From positions 1 to 20,454 of the forward strand of contig JALLPB010000205.1 in the NCBI GenBank assembly GCA_036939975.1: DNA of 20,454 nt, in the 5' to 3' direction. The notes beneath the pieces were generated by a model. It was not told the origin of the DNA and ran no database searches. It saw nothing but the letters and a program-made list of their open reading frames with translations. The DNA is from Cyclostephanos tholiformis. Lineage: Eukaryota; Bacillariophyta; Thalassiosirophyceae; Thalassiosirales; Thalassiosiraceae. Position numbers and translations under genes: made by a program. Below, piece after piece: positions 9,075 through 18,700 of the stretch (positions within the stretch are counted from its first letter, which is position 1; the number at the start of each line of letters is the position of its first letter).

Positions 9075-10631
9075 ATAGATCTTCCGGGGCATTATTTCGC
9101 GCAGCGTATTGCGTCCAAACCTTCCTTCGTTCAATTGATTGTCCACTGTAAAATGAACTAAAACCACCGAAACGAAGATAATTCGCAGCAGCTAAAATAT
9201 AGTTTCATTCCGTGTGATTATCTCAGTATCTCTTCTCCTGTTTATGGACGAAGAAAGTGAATGCAAAAGTTATCCAAATCTTTCATTACGCGCCTCCCGT
9301 CACAGCTTCCTTCGAGATTGCGAGCAAAGGGACGTGGCCAACGGATGGGTACGTATTTGGTAGTAAATATTTTATATCATCACTTTCCGAGAGGCGCGAC
9401 GGGCACTTACAATGCCAGCCACCCCCGGCCTGCTCCCCTATTATCTTCTGAAGAATAAGGGATCCGGTGAACAGGCAAGGGTGGAAATGAAGGGCGTCCC
9501 CTGGTATTCCGCNTCCTCACTTGCGTGATGATGTGGAAATTCACCTGGGATTAGGTGGAATGTGTCGTGTGTCTCAAGTGGGATTGAGATTGGTAAAGTA
9601 TAAGTACTTCGAGTACCTATGAATATCCTAAAATGTAACATCCCCCCCCTTGGGATTGGGGGGATCCGTCATCACGCGACCTACTCGTCCCTGCCCGCGG
9701 TCTGGAGAGTCTCGGGAGACGGTGCATGATGATGATAATAACGGAGCGCTCGCCCCTCCTGGAGGACTCAAAACAAAGCCCCGCGAGCTCATGACGAATA
9801 TCCCATTTTTTGTTTCCCCATCCCATGTGTGATGAGAACACCAGAGCCAACCCCACAACGCGCATTACACTGTACAGTGTCGCCAACTAAAATAGAGAGA
9901 ATAATTTTTTTTACTTAATGAGGAACTAGTCGCACTGTCCAGAAGTCAGGAAATTATAAGATAAGATCCTTCGCGTGTGTCAGTATTTAATACATGCAAA
10001 GCACAAAAAAATTATCTTTTTTTTTTTTCCGAAGAGAAATACCACGTTCTTTTTTTTCTATCGCAACGCGCTTGCAGTTTGGATTGATTGTGGAGAGATT
10101 TGAATTACAAGGGAAAATCACTCTAAGGTATGGACCGATCCACACCATGTTGTACTGTCGTCCTCTGGAGGGGGCGTGGAAGGGGGAAAGGGGGAAGGGG
10201 GGGTTGATGTTGTTATTTTGGGAATCAATGTCAGTAGACAACCGCCATGACGTTGAGTGTTGGAGGACTTAGTGCTTTGGAGATGTTCGTCCCCCCATCC
10301 AGGTATTGCGCTGCGCGTGGCGATAGGCCCGCCATTGGCTCGTCCTACTTGTCTGCACTTGGTCTGTATTAGGATGAGACGGAGACGCCGAGAGTGATAT
10401 GTCGTCTTTATTAATTTTTCGCCCGGGTCTACTTTCTCAAATAAATACCGTTGCCCTCCGCTCCCCCCCGCCCCTCACCCAATCGAATACATTATTAGTC
10501 GGTAACTCAACGATTATTCTTAAATAGATAAATATATTAATCGACATCCGAAAAGGTGTCCAAGACGTCATTTCCGAACATCACATCTCCCGAGAGCCCC
10601 CCACCCGAGGATTTTTTTTTTTTAAGCCATC
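9075..10631. other. Gene-free region of about 1.5 kb
   Basis: No gene is supported on either strand. Contents: one undetermined base (N at 9513), so the assembly is imperfect here; small hairpins (GTACT-TCG-AGTAC near 9604-9616; CCCCCC...GGGGGG near 9643-9665); a perfect 14-bp palindrome ACACTGTACAGTGT at 9867-9880; a possible degenerate insertion at 9634-9886 between CTAAAA copies; T12 and T8 runs near 10017-10055; a G/C-rich purine tract near 10170-10205; and a T12 run just before the short ORF at 10632. Short ORFs here have no recognisable protein character. Confidence 0.6.
9634..9886. repeat. Possible solo-LTR-like or small inserted element
   Basis: A 253-bp segment begins TGTAACATCCCC and ends GTGTCGCCAA. 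It is flanked on both sides by the direct repeat CTAAAA (9628-9633 and 9887-9892), which could be a 6-bp target duplication. It includes a strong C8/G6 hairpin near its left end and a 14-bp palindrome near its right end. No coding capacity is seen. The ends are not a clean TG...CA pair and no second copy is visible in this window, so a chance arrangement is possible. Confidence 0.3.
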
Positions 10632-10838
10632 ATGGATTCCCCGCCCCCTCCCAACAACAACAATAATGGCGATGCCGCACGAGCGTCGTCGAAGGAGGAG
10701 GCCCTACGCCCTCGAGCGAGGGGGGTGAACGAGAATGGCGACGTCGAGATGTTCAACCTCCAAGATAACGGCATCGTCGTCGTCATGTTCCTCGTGAGCG
10801 TTGCAAGTTGGATGCTTCGCGAGCGTTGCGTTTGTTGA
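10632..10838 (+). CDS. Doubtful short ORF with one hydrophobic helix
   Basis: This ORF encodes 68 residues from an ATG in a reasonable context (GCCATCATGG). It has an Asn/Pro-rich start (PPPPNNNNNGD), a charged middle, and one hydrophobic segment near the C-terminus (GIVVVMFLVSVASWML) ending RERCVC. It could be a tail-anchored small membrane protein. It could also be the first exon of a spliced gene, since GTGAGC occurs at about 10790 and ...TTCTCTAG at about 11163. Splicing there would read into DNA antisense to the arrestin repeats, which argues against it. A T12 run precedes it. I do not recognise a family, and it may be spurious. Confidence 0.3.
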   Translation: MDSPPPPNNNNNGDAARASSKEEALRPRARGVNENGDVEMFNLQDNGIVVVMFLVSVASWMLRERCVC

Positions 10839-11140
10839 AGAAGATGTCTGTATCACGTCGTTGTGTACGCCTAGTGCCCGGCGGTGGTGGTAGGAGTGGG
10901 GGAATATGCGGGAAAGGGTGCGCACGACGAATGTATTTGTTTTCTTTGCCCGGAACTTCCAATTCGGTTGGGGGGGGGGGACGTTGTACTTGCTTTTATC
11001 CTTGATAGATGTACTAATCTAATATTCTGGACTGAAAATGACTGTATCCTACGACATGATCGTGTCTCGTCACTCTTTTTCGAATGAACTCCAGGTGGGG
11101 GATATAATCGAATTATATAATGAGAGCGGACATATCCCAA
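10839..11140. other. Spacer between the short ORF and the arrestin repeat array
   Basis: These 300 bases hold no recognisable gene. There is a G10-12 run near 10970 and AT-rich sequence near 11100. It would contain the 3' UTR of the arrestin gene (- strand) and of the short ORF, if that is real. Confidence 0.5.
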
Positions 11141-11162
11141 CTACGATAAATATTTTTCTCTA

Positions 11163-11600
11163 GGACTTAACGATCGTCCACCATCATCGCTTATGGGCGA
11201 GATTGTTAAGGGGGGGGCGCTTGGCGCAATGTCGCCTGAACTCAAGCGTTCACGAGCTGACTCCGACCAGAGGGGAGGGACACTCGGCGTCATGAGTCGC
11301 CACCTCGATTGTCCAATCCAATTCAATTCCAGTTTACGCGATCGTTCAACATCATCGCTGATGGGCGAGATTCGTAAGGGGGAGCGCTCGGCGCAAGGTC
11401 GCCTGAACTCAAGCGTTCGCGATCTGACCCTGTGATAGACCGGAGGGGAGGGGCACTCGGCGTCGGGACCGTCGACATCTTGTTGGTCGTCGGTTCCACT
11501 TCAATCCAATTTACGCGATCGTTCGCCATCATCGCTGATGGGCGAGATTCGTAAGGGGGGGCGCTCGGCGCAACGTCGCCACAATACGAGCATTCGCTAT
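11163..11600 (-). repeat. Tandem DNA repeat (about 170-bp unit) forming the arrestin tail
   Basis: On the - strand the block GGCGAYVTTGCGCC followed by RAGCGC recurs with its first base at 11580, 11403 and 11236, giving spacings of 177 and 167 bp. The neighbouring block GACGCCGAGTGYCCCTCCCCT recurs at about 11444-11464 and about 11270-11290. The first two units encode the PSAPP-rich tail of the arrestin-like protein. The third lies beyond its stop codon. Near the third unit, AATTGGATTG-like sequence is duplicated, which shifts the frame and creates the present stop (11323). Confidence 0.8.
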
Positions 11601-12753
11601 CCGACACGGACTCGGACCGAAGGAAGGGGTTTGGAACCGTCGCCATCTTGGTCGTTGTTTCCACTGAAGTCCCGTTTACGCGAGCGGCCACTACCACCGC
11701 TGATGGATGATTATCCGACTTGAGGGGGTGACTTGGCATCGGGGCCAACATCGCGGTGGCGACGGGAACGTCCCTGGCGATGGGAACGTCCCTCGGACGG
11801 ACAACCTCGATGGGGATTAGAATAGTAGGAGTCGTATGAAATGGGGTCGCCATCGCTGCCTCGATGCGAACGCGGTGTTGGATCGTCATGAGTCGGCCGG
11901 AGTAACTCTGACAGAAGTATTCGGGGATGGAGAATCTCAACACTACGCGATCGTCGTTCTCGGTATTCTTATTGCCGAATTCAAAGTTCTGGGGATGGGA
12001 CTCATGCGACCGAGAAGCCCTGCTGGAGTGACGTCGGGAGATGCGCCACGCCACCGTTTCCTCGAGCGCGGCCGTGACATGTCCGAGCCTGGCGGGGGAA
12101 TCATTATCGACAGCGAGGTTGATGATCAAATCCTCGCCGGCACCGACCCTGGAATCGCTCAATCCCGCGGTCCACGACACGCATCCCCGGGGGATGCAAC
12201 GCAGGAACGCGATTCGCTGTACCCGCTTCTCCCGATATGGCATGGGCGTCGCACTCGGGGACTTGGCGACGATTTCGACGGGTACCTCATCACGAAGGGG
12301 GGGGGGGTTCCCCCCCCACGTCATCGGGCGCATCAACTTCACCTTGTAACGGATGGAGCAATGGCCACCATTCTTGTCCTTGTAAAACATGCTCGATGGT
12401 AGGTGATTCGGTATTTGAAATTGGAAGGCCACTGCATCACCCAACATCGTGGCGTTGATGGGGATGTCGGCCCTCACGATATCCCGCTTCGCGACTTTGG
12501 TTTTCTCGACGAATCCGCCGACTCTTGTACCGCCGCCGCCGCCGGTGGACGATGACACGACAGCGACGTCCTCCTCCCCGACGAAATACAGCCTGAACCC
12601 CCGGGCTACGACGACTCTGTTGGTCTCCGAAGGACGATGGTCCGGATGACGACGCACCTCCCCGAATATTGTCGAGCCCGCCTCGTACGTCCTTGACTCG
12701 TCGTTAATGTGAATGTAACAACCCCCGGCGCGCGACGATACCGAGTTACCCAT
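11323..12753 (-). CDS. Alpha-arrestin-like adaptor with PSAP tail motifs
   Basis: This is a 476-residue protein of arrestin fold. Alpha-arrestins are trafficking adaptors that link membrane cargo to ubiquitin ligases and ESCRT. The start MGNSVSS fits an N-myristoylation signal (Gly2, Ser6). The frame opens further upstream only from a TTG, so 12753 is chosen. The N-domain (about 10-165) shows YEAGSTIFGEV, an FQFQIP strand and HCSIRYKVKLMRP. The C-domain (about 190-335) shows GCVSWTAGLSDSRVGAGED, HVTAALEETVAWR and GRLMTIQHRVRIEA. The tail (about 340-476) is Pro/Ser-rich and carries PSAP at about 396, 432 and 455, the core that Tsg101 UEV domains bind. No strict PPxY is present (APPYES occurs twice). 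The last about 80 residues come from the tandem DNA repeat. A myristate plus PSAP layout suggests work at endosomes or the plasma membrane (inference). Confidence 0.82.
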   Translation of the reverse strand: MGNSVSSRAGGCYIHINDESRTYEAGSTIFGEVRRHPDHRPSETNRVVVARGFRLYFVGEEDVAVVSSSTGGGGGTRVGGFVEKTKVAKRDIVRADIPINATMLGDAVAFQFQIPNHLPSSMFYKDKNGGHCSIRYKVKLMRPMTWGGNPPPLRDEVPVEIVAKSPSATPMPYREKRVQRIAFLRCIPRGCVSWTAGLSDSRVGAGEDLIINLAVDNDSPARLGHVTAALEETVAWRISRRHSSRASRSHESHPQNFEFGNKNTENDDRVVLRFSIPEYFCQSYSGRLMTIQHRVRIEAAMATPFHTTPTILIPIEVVRPRDVPIARDVPVATAMLAPMPSHPLKSDNHPSAVVVAARVNGTSVETTTKMATVPNPFLRSESVSDSECSYCGDVAPSAPPYESRPSAMMANDRVNWIEVEPTTNKMSTVPTPSAPPLRSITGSDRERLSSGDLAPSAPPYESRPSAMMLNDRVNWN

Positions 12754-13724
12754 TGTTTGGCCGCGCGGATGGCTGGAGATGTCCCCCTTGCACTGTTTTT
12801 TAGCCGCAGGCAATTTTTTTGTTTTTGTTTTTAATGAACAAAACAAGCATAGACCGCAGAGGACGTCAAGCAGCAGACCAAGAGCAAGCAAGAGCAAGAT
12901 GAACTTTCGGCATCACGAATTTTTATCCGTATCGTAGGCGAAATGCGTTTTTTGGTATGGACAAAAAAAACATAAATAGACCGCGGGACGTCAAGCGGCA
13001 GACCAAGAAAAGCAAGAGAAACTTACGGCATCGTGCCCACGAGTAAATTCTAGGAGGAGATCAAGAATTCGCACCATGCGTCATCGAGCAAATACGATCA
13101 CCATCAACTCATCATCAGTACTATGATTCCATATGCAAATGTCCGTTGCCCTTAGGACGTGAGATCCGACGACGTCTCCGATAAATGTACGGTCCATGGG
13201 TCCTGATCCGTATCTTGCCACTCAGGGTCATAATGGAAAAATCGATACGCGCCCCCCCCCCCTCGTCGGTGTGGGCAGATGCGATCGAAAAGAAAAAAAA
13301 AGACGAAAAAATGGAGTCGAGGGAAAATTCCCATCCGCGAAGGGGGGGGGGACGATCCTCATCGATTTTTTGGAAGTGAGGGATGATCATCTCCTCCCAT
13401 CGGGACCGCCCTTCACATATCGGTCGCCACGACCCTTACTGATTTTACATTTCAAATCTCTCTGGAGACGTTCCCGCTCAAAAAAAAATTTCACCCGTAC
13501 CTATTAAATACGACCTATGGTACCCAGGTAGTATCGTAACATCACACCAAGAGAATGTGTTTTGTATTTACACAAGTAGTGTATCAACGTACCACGATAC
13601 ATACGGTGTTCTCGACTTCTCAAATTATGAAACTCCTCCATAATAATATCTCTCCGTCCATCCTCCCCCCCCCCGCCCGACTTTTTCACACACCCGTCCG
13701 GAGACCGGAGACGCAACGGCATTC
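12754..13724. other. Divergent intergenic region with a duplicated upstream segment
   Basis: This 971-bp gap lies between the starts of the arrestin (-) and TAP42 (+) genes and has no supported gene. It holds a duplicated block of about 75-85 bp (12835-12917 and 12958-13033), C12 and G11 runs near 13251 and 13340, an A9 run near 13282, and an AT-richer part near 13500-13640 next to TAP42. Short ORFs (for example 13121-13390 on the - strand) have homopolymer-driven composition and are rejected. Confidence 0.6.
12835..13033 (-). promoter_or_regulatory. Duplicated upstream block carrying TGACGTC motifs
   Basis: Two diverged copies of the same sequence lie 125 bp apart upstream of the arrestin gene. 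Shared + strand blocks are ATAGACCGC, GGACGTCAAGC, GGCAGACCAAGA or GCAGACCAAGA, AGCAAGAG and CGGCATC. Each copy contains TGACGTC on the - strand (12862-12868 and 12987-12993). TGACGT is a CRE-type bZIP target, and related elements control CO2-responsive genes in diatoms (established knowledge). Regulation of the arrestin gene by this pair is inference from position and duplication. Confidence 0.4.
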
Positions 13725-15343
13725 ATGGCCGACGATCAAATTATCATTCGCCACGATCATCATTCGCCGGCCATGGCGATGCGGCCGCAGCTTCATCAAG
13801 ACGATTCCAACGTCGCGTCGTCGTCGTCGTCGTCTTCCTCGTCGTCGTCGTCGTCGTCGTATTCCCCATCCGAGGCGCTGTCCGTCGCGATTTCCTGGCT
13901 CGATGGGTACTCCGCCATGGGCGATGATTATCGCCACCGCGACAACGACAACGGCAACGACAACGACAACGGAGACACGTCGTCGTCGTCGTCGTCGTTT
14001 AGGTCGAATTCTCATCCCGTCGAGGATGCGATACGCTTACTATCCGAGCTCCACGATCGGGTATATAATCGCGATGGACTAATATCGAACAACGAATCGT
14101 ACGTCGACGTGCCAACGTCGACGCTTGGATTGATCGACGTGAAATACCAGCTCGGGAGGGCGTATCTCATGCTCCCGATTGCGTTCGCGACATCATCATC
14201 GACGACATCGACGTCGATGACGTCGACGCCGTCGTTGCTCCGCAGGCAAAACGTCACGATCGCGATCGGGCATTACGTCTCCTTCGTCGAACAATTGGTT
14301 AGGCTCGGGGAGGGGATGCTCGAGGGTACGACCTTGGATGAATGTCGCGAGGTACTTGATAATGGGGGGGAGGGGGGTGGGGAGGAGGAATATTGCCATG
14401 ACGACGACGGCGACGACGACGTCGATTCGACGAAGACGAGGAGGAGGAGGGGGAGGAACGACGGCGGTAGGACGATGGACCCATCGAGGCTACGGGACAT
14501 GAAGATACGGAGATATCAACGCGTGAAATCGACGGAGGCCCGTCGTACGCACCTATCGTCGCAGCTCTCGCGTCGCTTACGATTGGGCATACCCGACGAC
14601 GAGACCATCGACGGACACGACGCCGAATCCCTATCCCGCACGATGCACGTCGAGACTTTGCGTCTGCACGCCGAGACTTGCATCGGGGAAATACGCTCGT
14701 CGCGTGCGGAATTGGACATGCTCGACATGTCGTTGAAGATGTCGAGCATGGGAGGGACGGCTGGGGGGGGGGGGGGGGAAGGAGATCGACTTTCGATGAT
14801 GGACTTGATCCGAGGATGAATGGTAGGAGGGCTACGGGTACGACGAGGGTGATGACTTCGTCGTCGTCGTCGTCATCGTCGTCGTTTAACGATGTGGGGG
14901 CGTCGGACCAGCGTCGGCCATTGCAAATGACCCAGATTACCCAAAATCCGATGACGGGCCAATTGGAACTAACGAGGAAGAGGGTATCGAACGACGGACG
15001 ATTGGTACCCGTCCAGTTCGCGCCGTCGTCGATAGTGATGCGCGACGAGATCGCGTCGACGGTATTCCGACCGTCGTGGAATCTACCCACGATGACCCTC
15101 GAGGAATTGGGAGATAGAGAACGCGCCGATGCGATTCGAAGGTCGGAGGAGCAACGAGCCGCGGAGGCCGATGCGATTTATAAGCCACGGAGGTACGATC
15201 AGCTCGAGCGGGATGGGATGGAGGACGACGAATCGCTCGTGGAGGCATCGGCGAGGTTGGATAGGGATTGGGACGATTGGAAGGATGAGAATCCGAGGGG
15301 GAGCGGAAATAAGATGGGGGATAGGGGGGATAGAAACTTTTGA
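13725..15343 (+). pseudogene. TAP42: TAP42/IGBP1 (alpha4) PP2A regulatory protein, frameshifted at a G16 run
   Basis: This is the eukaryotic TAP42/alpha4 family, which binds and stabilises catalytic subunits of PP2A-type phosphatases in TOR signalling. The first frame runs 13725-14819 (364 residues) and the second continues to 15343. They join at the 16-G run at 14763-14778, where 15 or 18 minus one (14 or 17 G) would restore one frame of about 538-539 residues. The N-terminal helical part is interrupted by poly-Ser (TCG repeats at 13820-13860) and by an Asn/Asp tract. The phosphatase-binding motif is DMKIRRYQRVK (about 258-268), as in the family R-x-x-KI-x-RY. The second frame has TRKRV, PTMTLEELGDRE, YDQLERDGMEDD and the C-terminal DRDWDDWKDENPRGSGN typical of the family. 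Both halves are well preserved, so a sequencing or assembly error is at least as likely as real loss. No GT donor consensus near the junction suggests an intron. Confidence 0.88.
14763..14778 (+). repeat. G16 homopolymer at the TAP42 frame break
   Basis: Sixteen consecutive G lie inside the TAP42 coding region, after codons for Met-Gly-Gly-Thr-Ala. The conserved upstream and downstream coding frames differ by one base here. A run of this length is prone both to polymerase slippage and to read or assembly errors. Confidence 0.9.
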
Positions 15344-15736
15344 GAATTGCCTCGGGGGGGGATAGATCGATTGATAAATAGATAGTGATGTTGTTGATGT
15401 TGGTTTGTGAATGCAGGATGCTTGTTCTTATACTTGCACCGTATAGACACTTTCATAACTCGATATCTCAAGGGTATTAAATAAATGGATATCTTCAACA
15501 CAATATGTAGTGAGTTGGGGGACTTCATCATCAATGCTACTTTTTGAACACGGGTATTTGGTCGAATTCGTGGGATTTAATTTAGGGGGTGGTATTATTG
15601 TAAGTTTGAAATGATGTTGGGCGAATATTGGTACATTATATGTTTCATTTTGATGTTACATGATTCTACTTAGCAATGGGAGCGAAGGAAAAGAATACCT
15701 TTTCCCTAAGAATGGGTAAAAAGGGTAGAAGAACAG
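15344..15736. other. Convergent 3' intergenic region
   Basis: This 393-bp AT-rich spacer separates the stop codons of TAP42 (+) and the protease gene (-). It contains AATAAA at 15479-15484, about 136 bp after the TAP42 stop, which might serve as a polyadenylation signal. No gene or repeat is recognised. Confidence 0.5.
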
Positions 15737-18700
15737 TCAGGCTTTCCTGGGAAACCTCGATAATCTCGCCATATACACACTGAGGGAGCCAAATGAGCGA
15801 AAAGATTCGCCCCCGGAAGCATCGGTTTCGCAGGTCACTGTGCTCCTGTTATCTTGATAATCATCGGCAATCGCCATGATTGAAACGCCATCATGTGTGG
15901 GGTGATACTCCTCAAGACTGCTTCGAGCGAACTTACGTCGTCTGCCCTTACGTGGAGTTTGGTCAGACTTCTCAAAAGTCCCTGTCATTGCGCTTGCTCT
16001 CTTGCCGATCAACCAAGGGCGGACGCCCCAGCACGTTAATGCTATGATGGGACTGAATAATGCCAGGAACATAAAATTAATATGAATTCTAACAATTGGA
16101 ACAAAATCGATCAAAGAAGATCCTGCCCCGATATCTGTTTTTATCGTCCACGATGTGACAACTTGACTCTCCTTGGCTAAGTTCCCATCCTCGAATGCAA
16201 AATAAAATGGAGACATTTGCTTCTCGCCGAGGGCCTCGTCAGTCTTCATCTTTTCTACCATGATATCAACAAAATTCGACTCGGCCAGTTTATTATTGAT
16301 TTTGAGCGCGACGCTTGCGAGCGGCAGCAAGTCGCTATCGTGGCATGTCGCAAGAGGGACATCCCTTTCACGTTTCGATGGAGGTAGCTCGGCGTTGTTG
16401 TTAAATATTGATGTCTCCACTACAATCTGCATCCCGAGCTCCTCATCTTCGCCTTCGAGTGATTTAGCTCCGAAAATGGTATCATCGCTTGCCATCCAGG
16501 GGGTGACATTGAGTACAACCACATCTCCAGGTTCGACGAGGTTATCATTTTTCCTGCCTTCATTCACGGTAGCTGCGAAGGACTCGGTAAAAATATCCTC
16601 CGCCTAACATGAAGCCACAAGAGCGATATAAGACAAATGAGATACCACCAACAATGAACACTGTATTTCTGAAACTCCACCAACTCACATGCTTCGTCCA
16701 ATGGGATGCAACACCACCTCGTATCTTGATTATTGCATGAACGACGAAAGGCACCTGAAAAGCAAAGAACACGCGGTCATGTCAGCAACATTCGAGATAG
16801 AATTTATCGACACAAATTTCAGCGGACAGAGCAATATTGCGCCATCAACGATGGTGGACCACGACCTTGATATGAAGGATTTTGATCTTGAACAAAATCT
16901 ACACTGTCAAATGTCAAGCATATCAATCTCAACGCACAGAAAAACGAGGGAGATCAAAAATTGCAGAGTATCACCAGGGTATTCATCCCAATAGTGAAAA
17001 AATCGATGCAAGATAAAAACGCACCCGGCAGGGATCCGATCTGCCGCAGGCCTGCACATGACAGGGTCTGTTGACCTCGAGCGATTCTTCATCGTGGCAG
17101 TTCCCGTCGCTCATCAAGACGGAGTTAATCTTCGTTTGCGTGCAGGTGTAATCGCATGCGCTCCATGTCGCGGCGGCGCAGCTACCGATCGGCGAAAGGG
17201 AATTTTTCAAGGAAGGGGCACCCTGCGCCATCGCGTTCGCGCAGCTGATGATGCATTTTCGTACCTCCCTGCAAACCCCCTTTCCGTCGCAGTTGACTTC
17301 CATCGGTCCACCGCCGTCCGCCTAATAGTTAGTAAAGTTTGATGCCGGCGCGAGTTATCGAAATGTTGAATGACGCCGAAATATAAGACACAGAAGATTA
17401 CCGAAAGGAGGAGATTGCGACCTCACCTCATTTTGCTCCATGGAGACCTGCTCGCAAGTTTTCCCCTGGGGCATCCCCGGCGCGAGGACGATACGACTCC
17501 ATATCTCCAGCCCGCTTATTGTGGCATCTAGATTTCCCCTCCTCTTACAACTCGACAAATCGGCCGAATCGCTGCACGACACCTTGAGGCTCGGCTTACC
17601 GAGCCTGCAATCAACCGACATCACCCCCTCGGCCGTTACCGCCTGAGCCTCCTCGCTGTACTCGCACGTGCTCTCCGCGAATCCAAGGCGCGAATTTTCC
17701 AAGTCGAATAACACGTTGTGACCCTGCATCGCATTCGCGCCAATTACCGCCCCCCTCGTCTCCGTGAAGTATATCCGAGGGGTGTAGGTACCGGCCTGGG
17801 GGGAGTGCTCCATATAGTGAGTCGCGGGAATGGCGAGTATGACGTCTTGCGGCGACGTCGGATCGACGTCGCCGGCTAGGCCGTCGAGCGCGCCCCTGCC
17901 ACCCGCGTCCCCCCTCTTATCATCCGCCTTCCCTTTAGTCGATAAGTCGTCGTACGATGCCAATTGGATCAATATCGTTGGCAACAGCAGGAGTTCATCC
18001 TCGTTTATAGTCATCGGCGCGTTGGAGTACTTCCTACCGCTCATGGCGACCTCCCACGCCAATTGGAACGGCTTCGCGAGACTCGTGTGTAAGTAAGTAT
18101 CCGTCGTTCCAGAGTCGACGATCACACCCTTGCCGGAATTCATCTCGTTCAAATCGACACGTACGCGATGCAACTTCTGATGCGGACCGTCGCTCTTGGC
18201 TCGCTGTCCCCCCCCCTCGCGTATGTACACGTTCTTAACGAGGACGGTGTACCATCCCGATTTGGCGACGTTCTTCGCGTATACCATCGGGCCAAAGTCC
18301 GATCGCGTGTCCATGCCCCCGAGCGTTAGCATCCCCGCGACTATCCCCCGCTTGCTAACGTGTAATTCCCGTCGGAAGCACATGGAGAACATGTTGTGAG
18401 ACAGTTTGCCCTGATCGTACATAACTCGGGGCAACGTCGACGGATGCGCGGACATGCCCATGATACCATCGGCCAATTGAGTGACGAATAATCCAGATTC
18501 GCGCGTTTGACAGCCGAAGAGGAAATCCGTCCGAGTGGCGTCGTTAATCAACCGGTCATGCATCGTCTTGTCAATCTTGCGTCCGCCGACGAAGACCTTG
18601 TCGATCGCCTCGTATGCGCTCCACGAGCTACCCTCGGTGTACGATTGGCTGAAGACGCACTTATTGCTTTCGTTATCGACATCGATGTCGTCTCCATCGT

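Noticed and set aside
10540..10620. Possible - strand C-terminal exon (phrase SGDVMFGNDVLDTFSDVD)
   Set aside because: It looks protein-like, but upstream it runs into an A12 tract and a stop with no splice acceptor, so no gene can be built.
12754..12897. N-terminal extension of the arrestin ORF with a hydrophobic start (LLLALGLLLDVLCGLCLF)
   Set aside because: The extension begins at a TTG, not an ATG, and lies in the duplicated upstream block. The ATG at 12753 gives a myristoylation-type start and an arrestin N-domain right after it.
13121..13390. Overlapping ORFs on both strands between arrestin and TAP42
   Set aside because: They are opened by homopolymer runs and have no recognisable domain or consistent start.
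14299..15090. 263-residue - strand ORF opposite TAP42
   Set aside because: It is antisense to a conserved coding region, with Arg/Ser-rich composition produced by the TCG and GAC triplets on the real strand.
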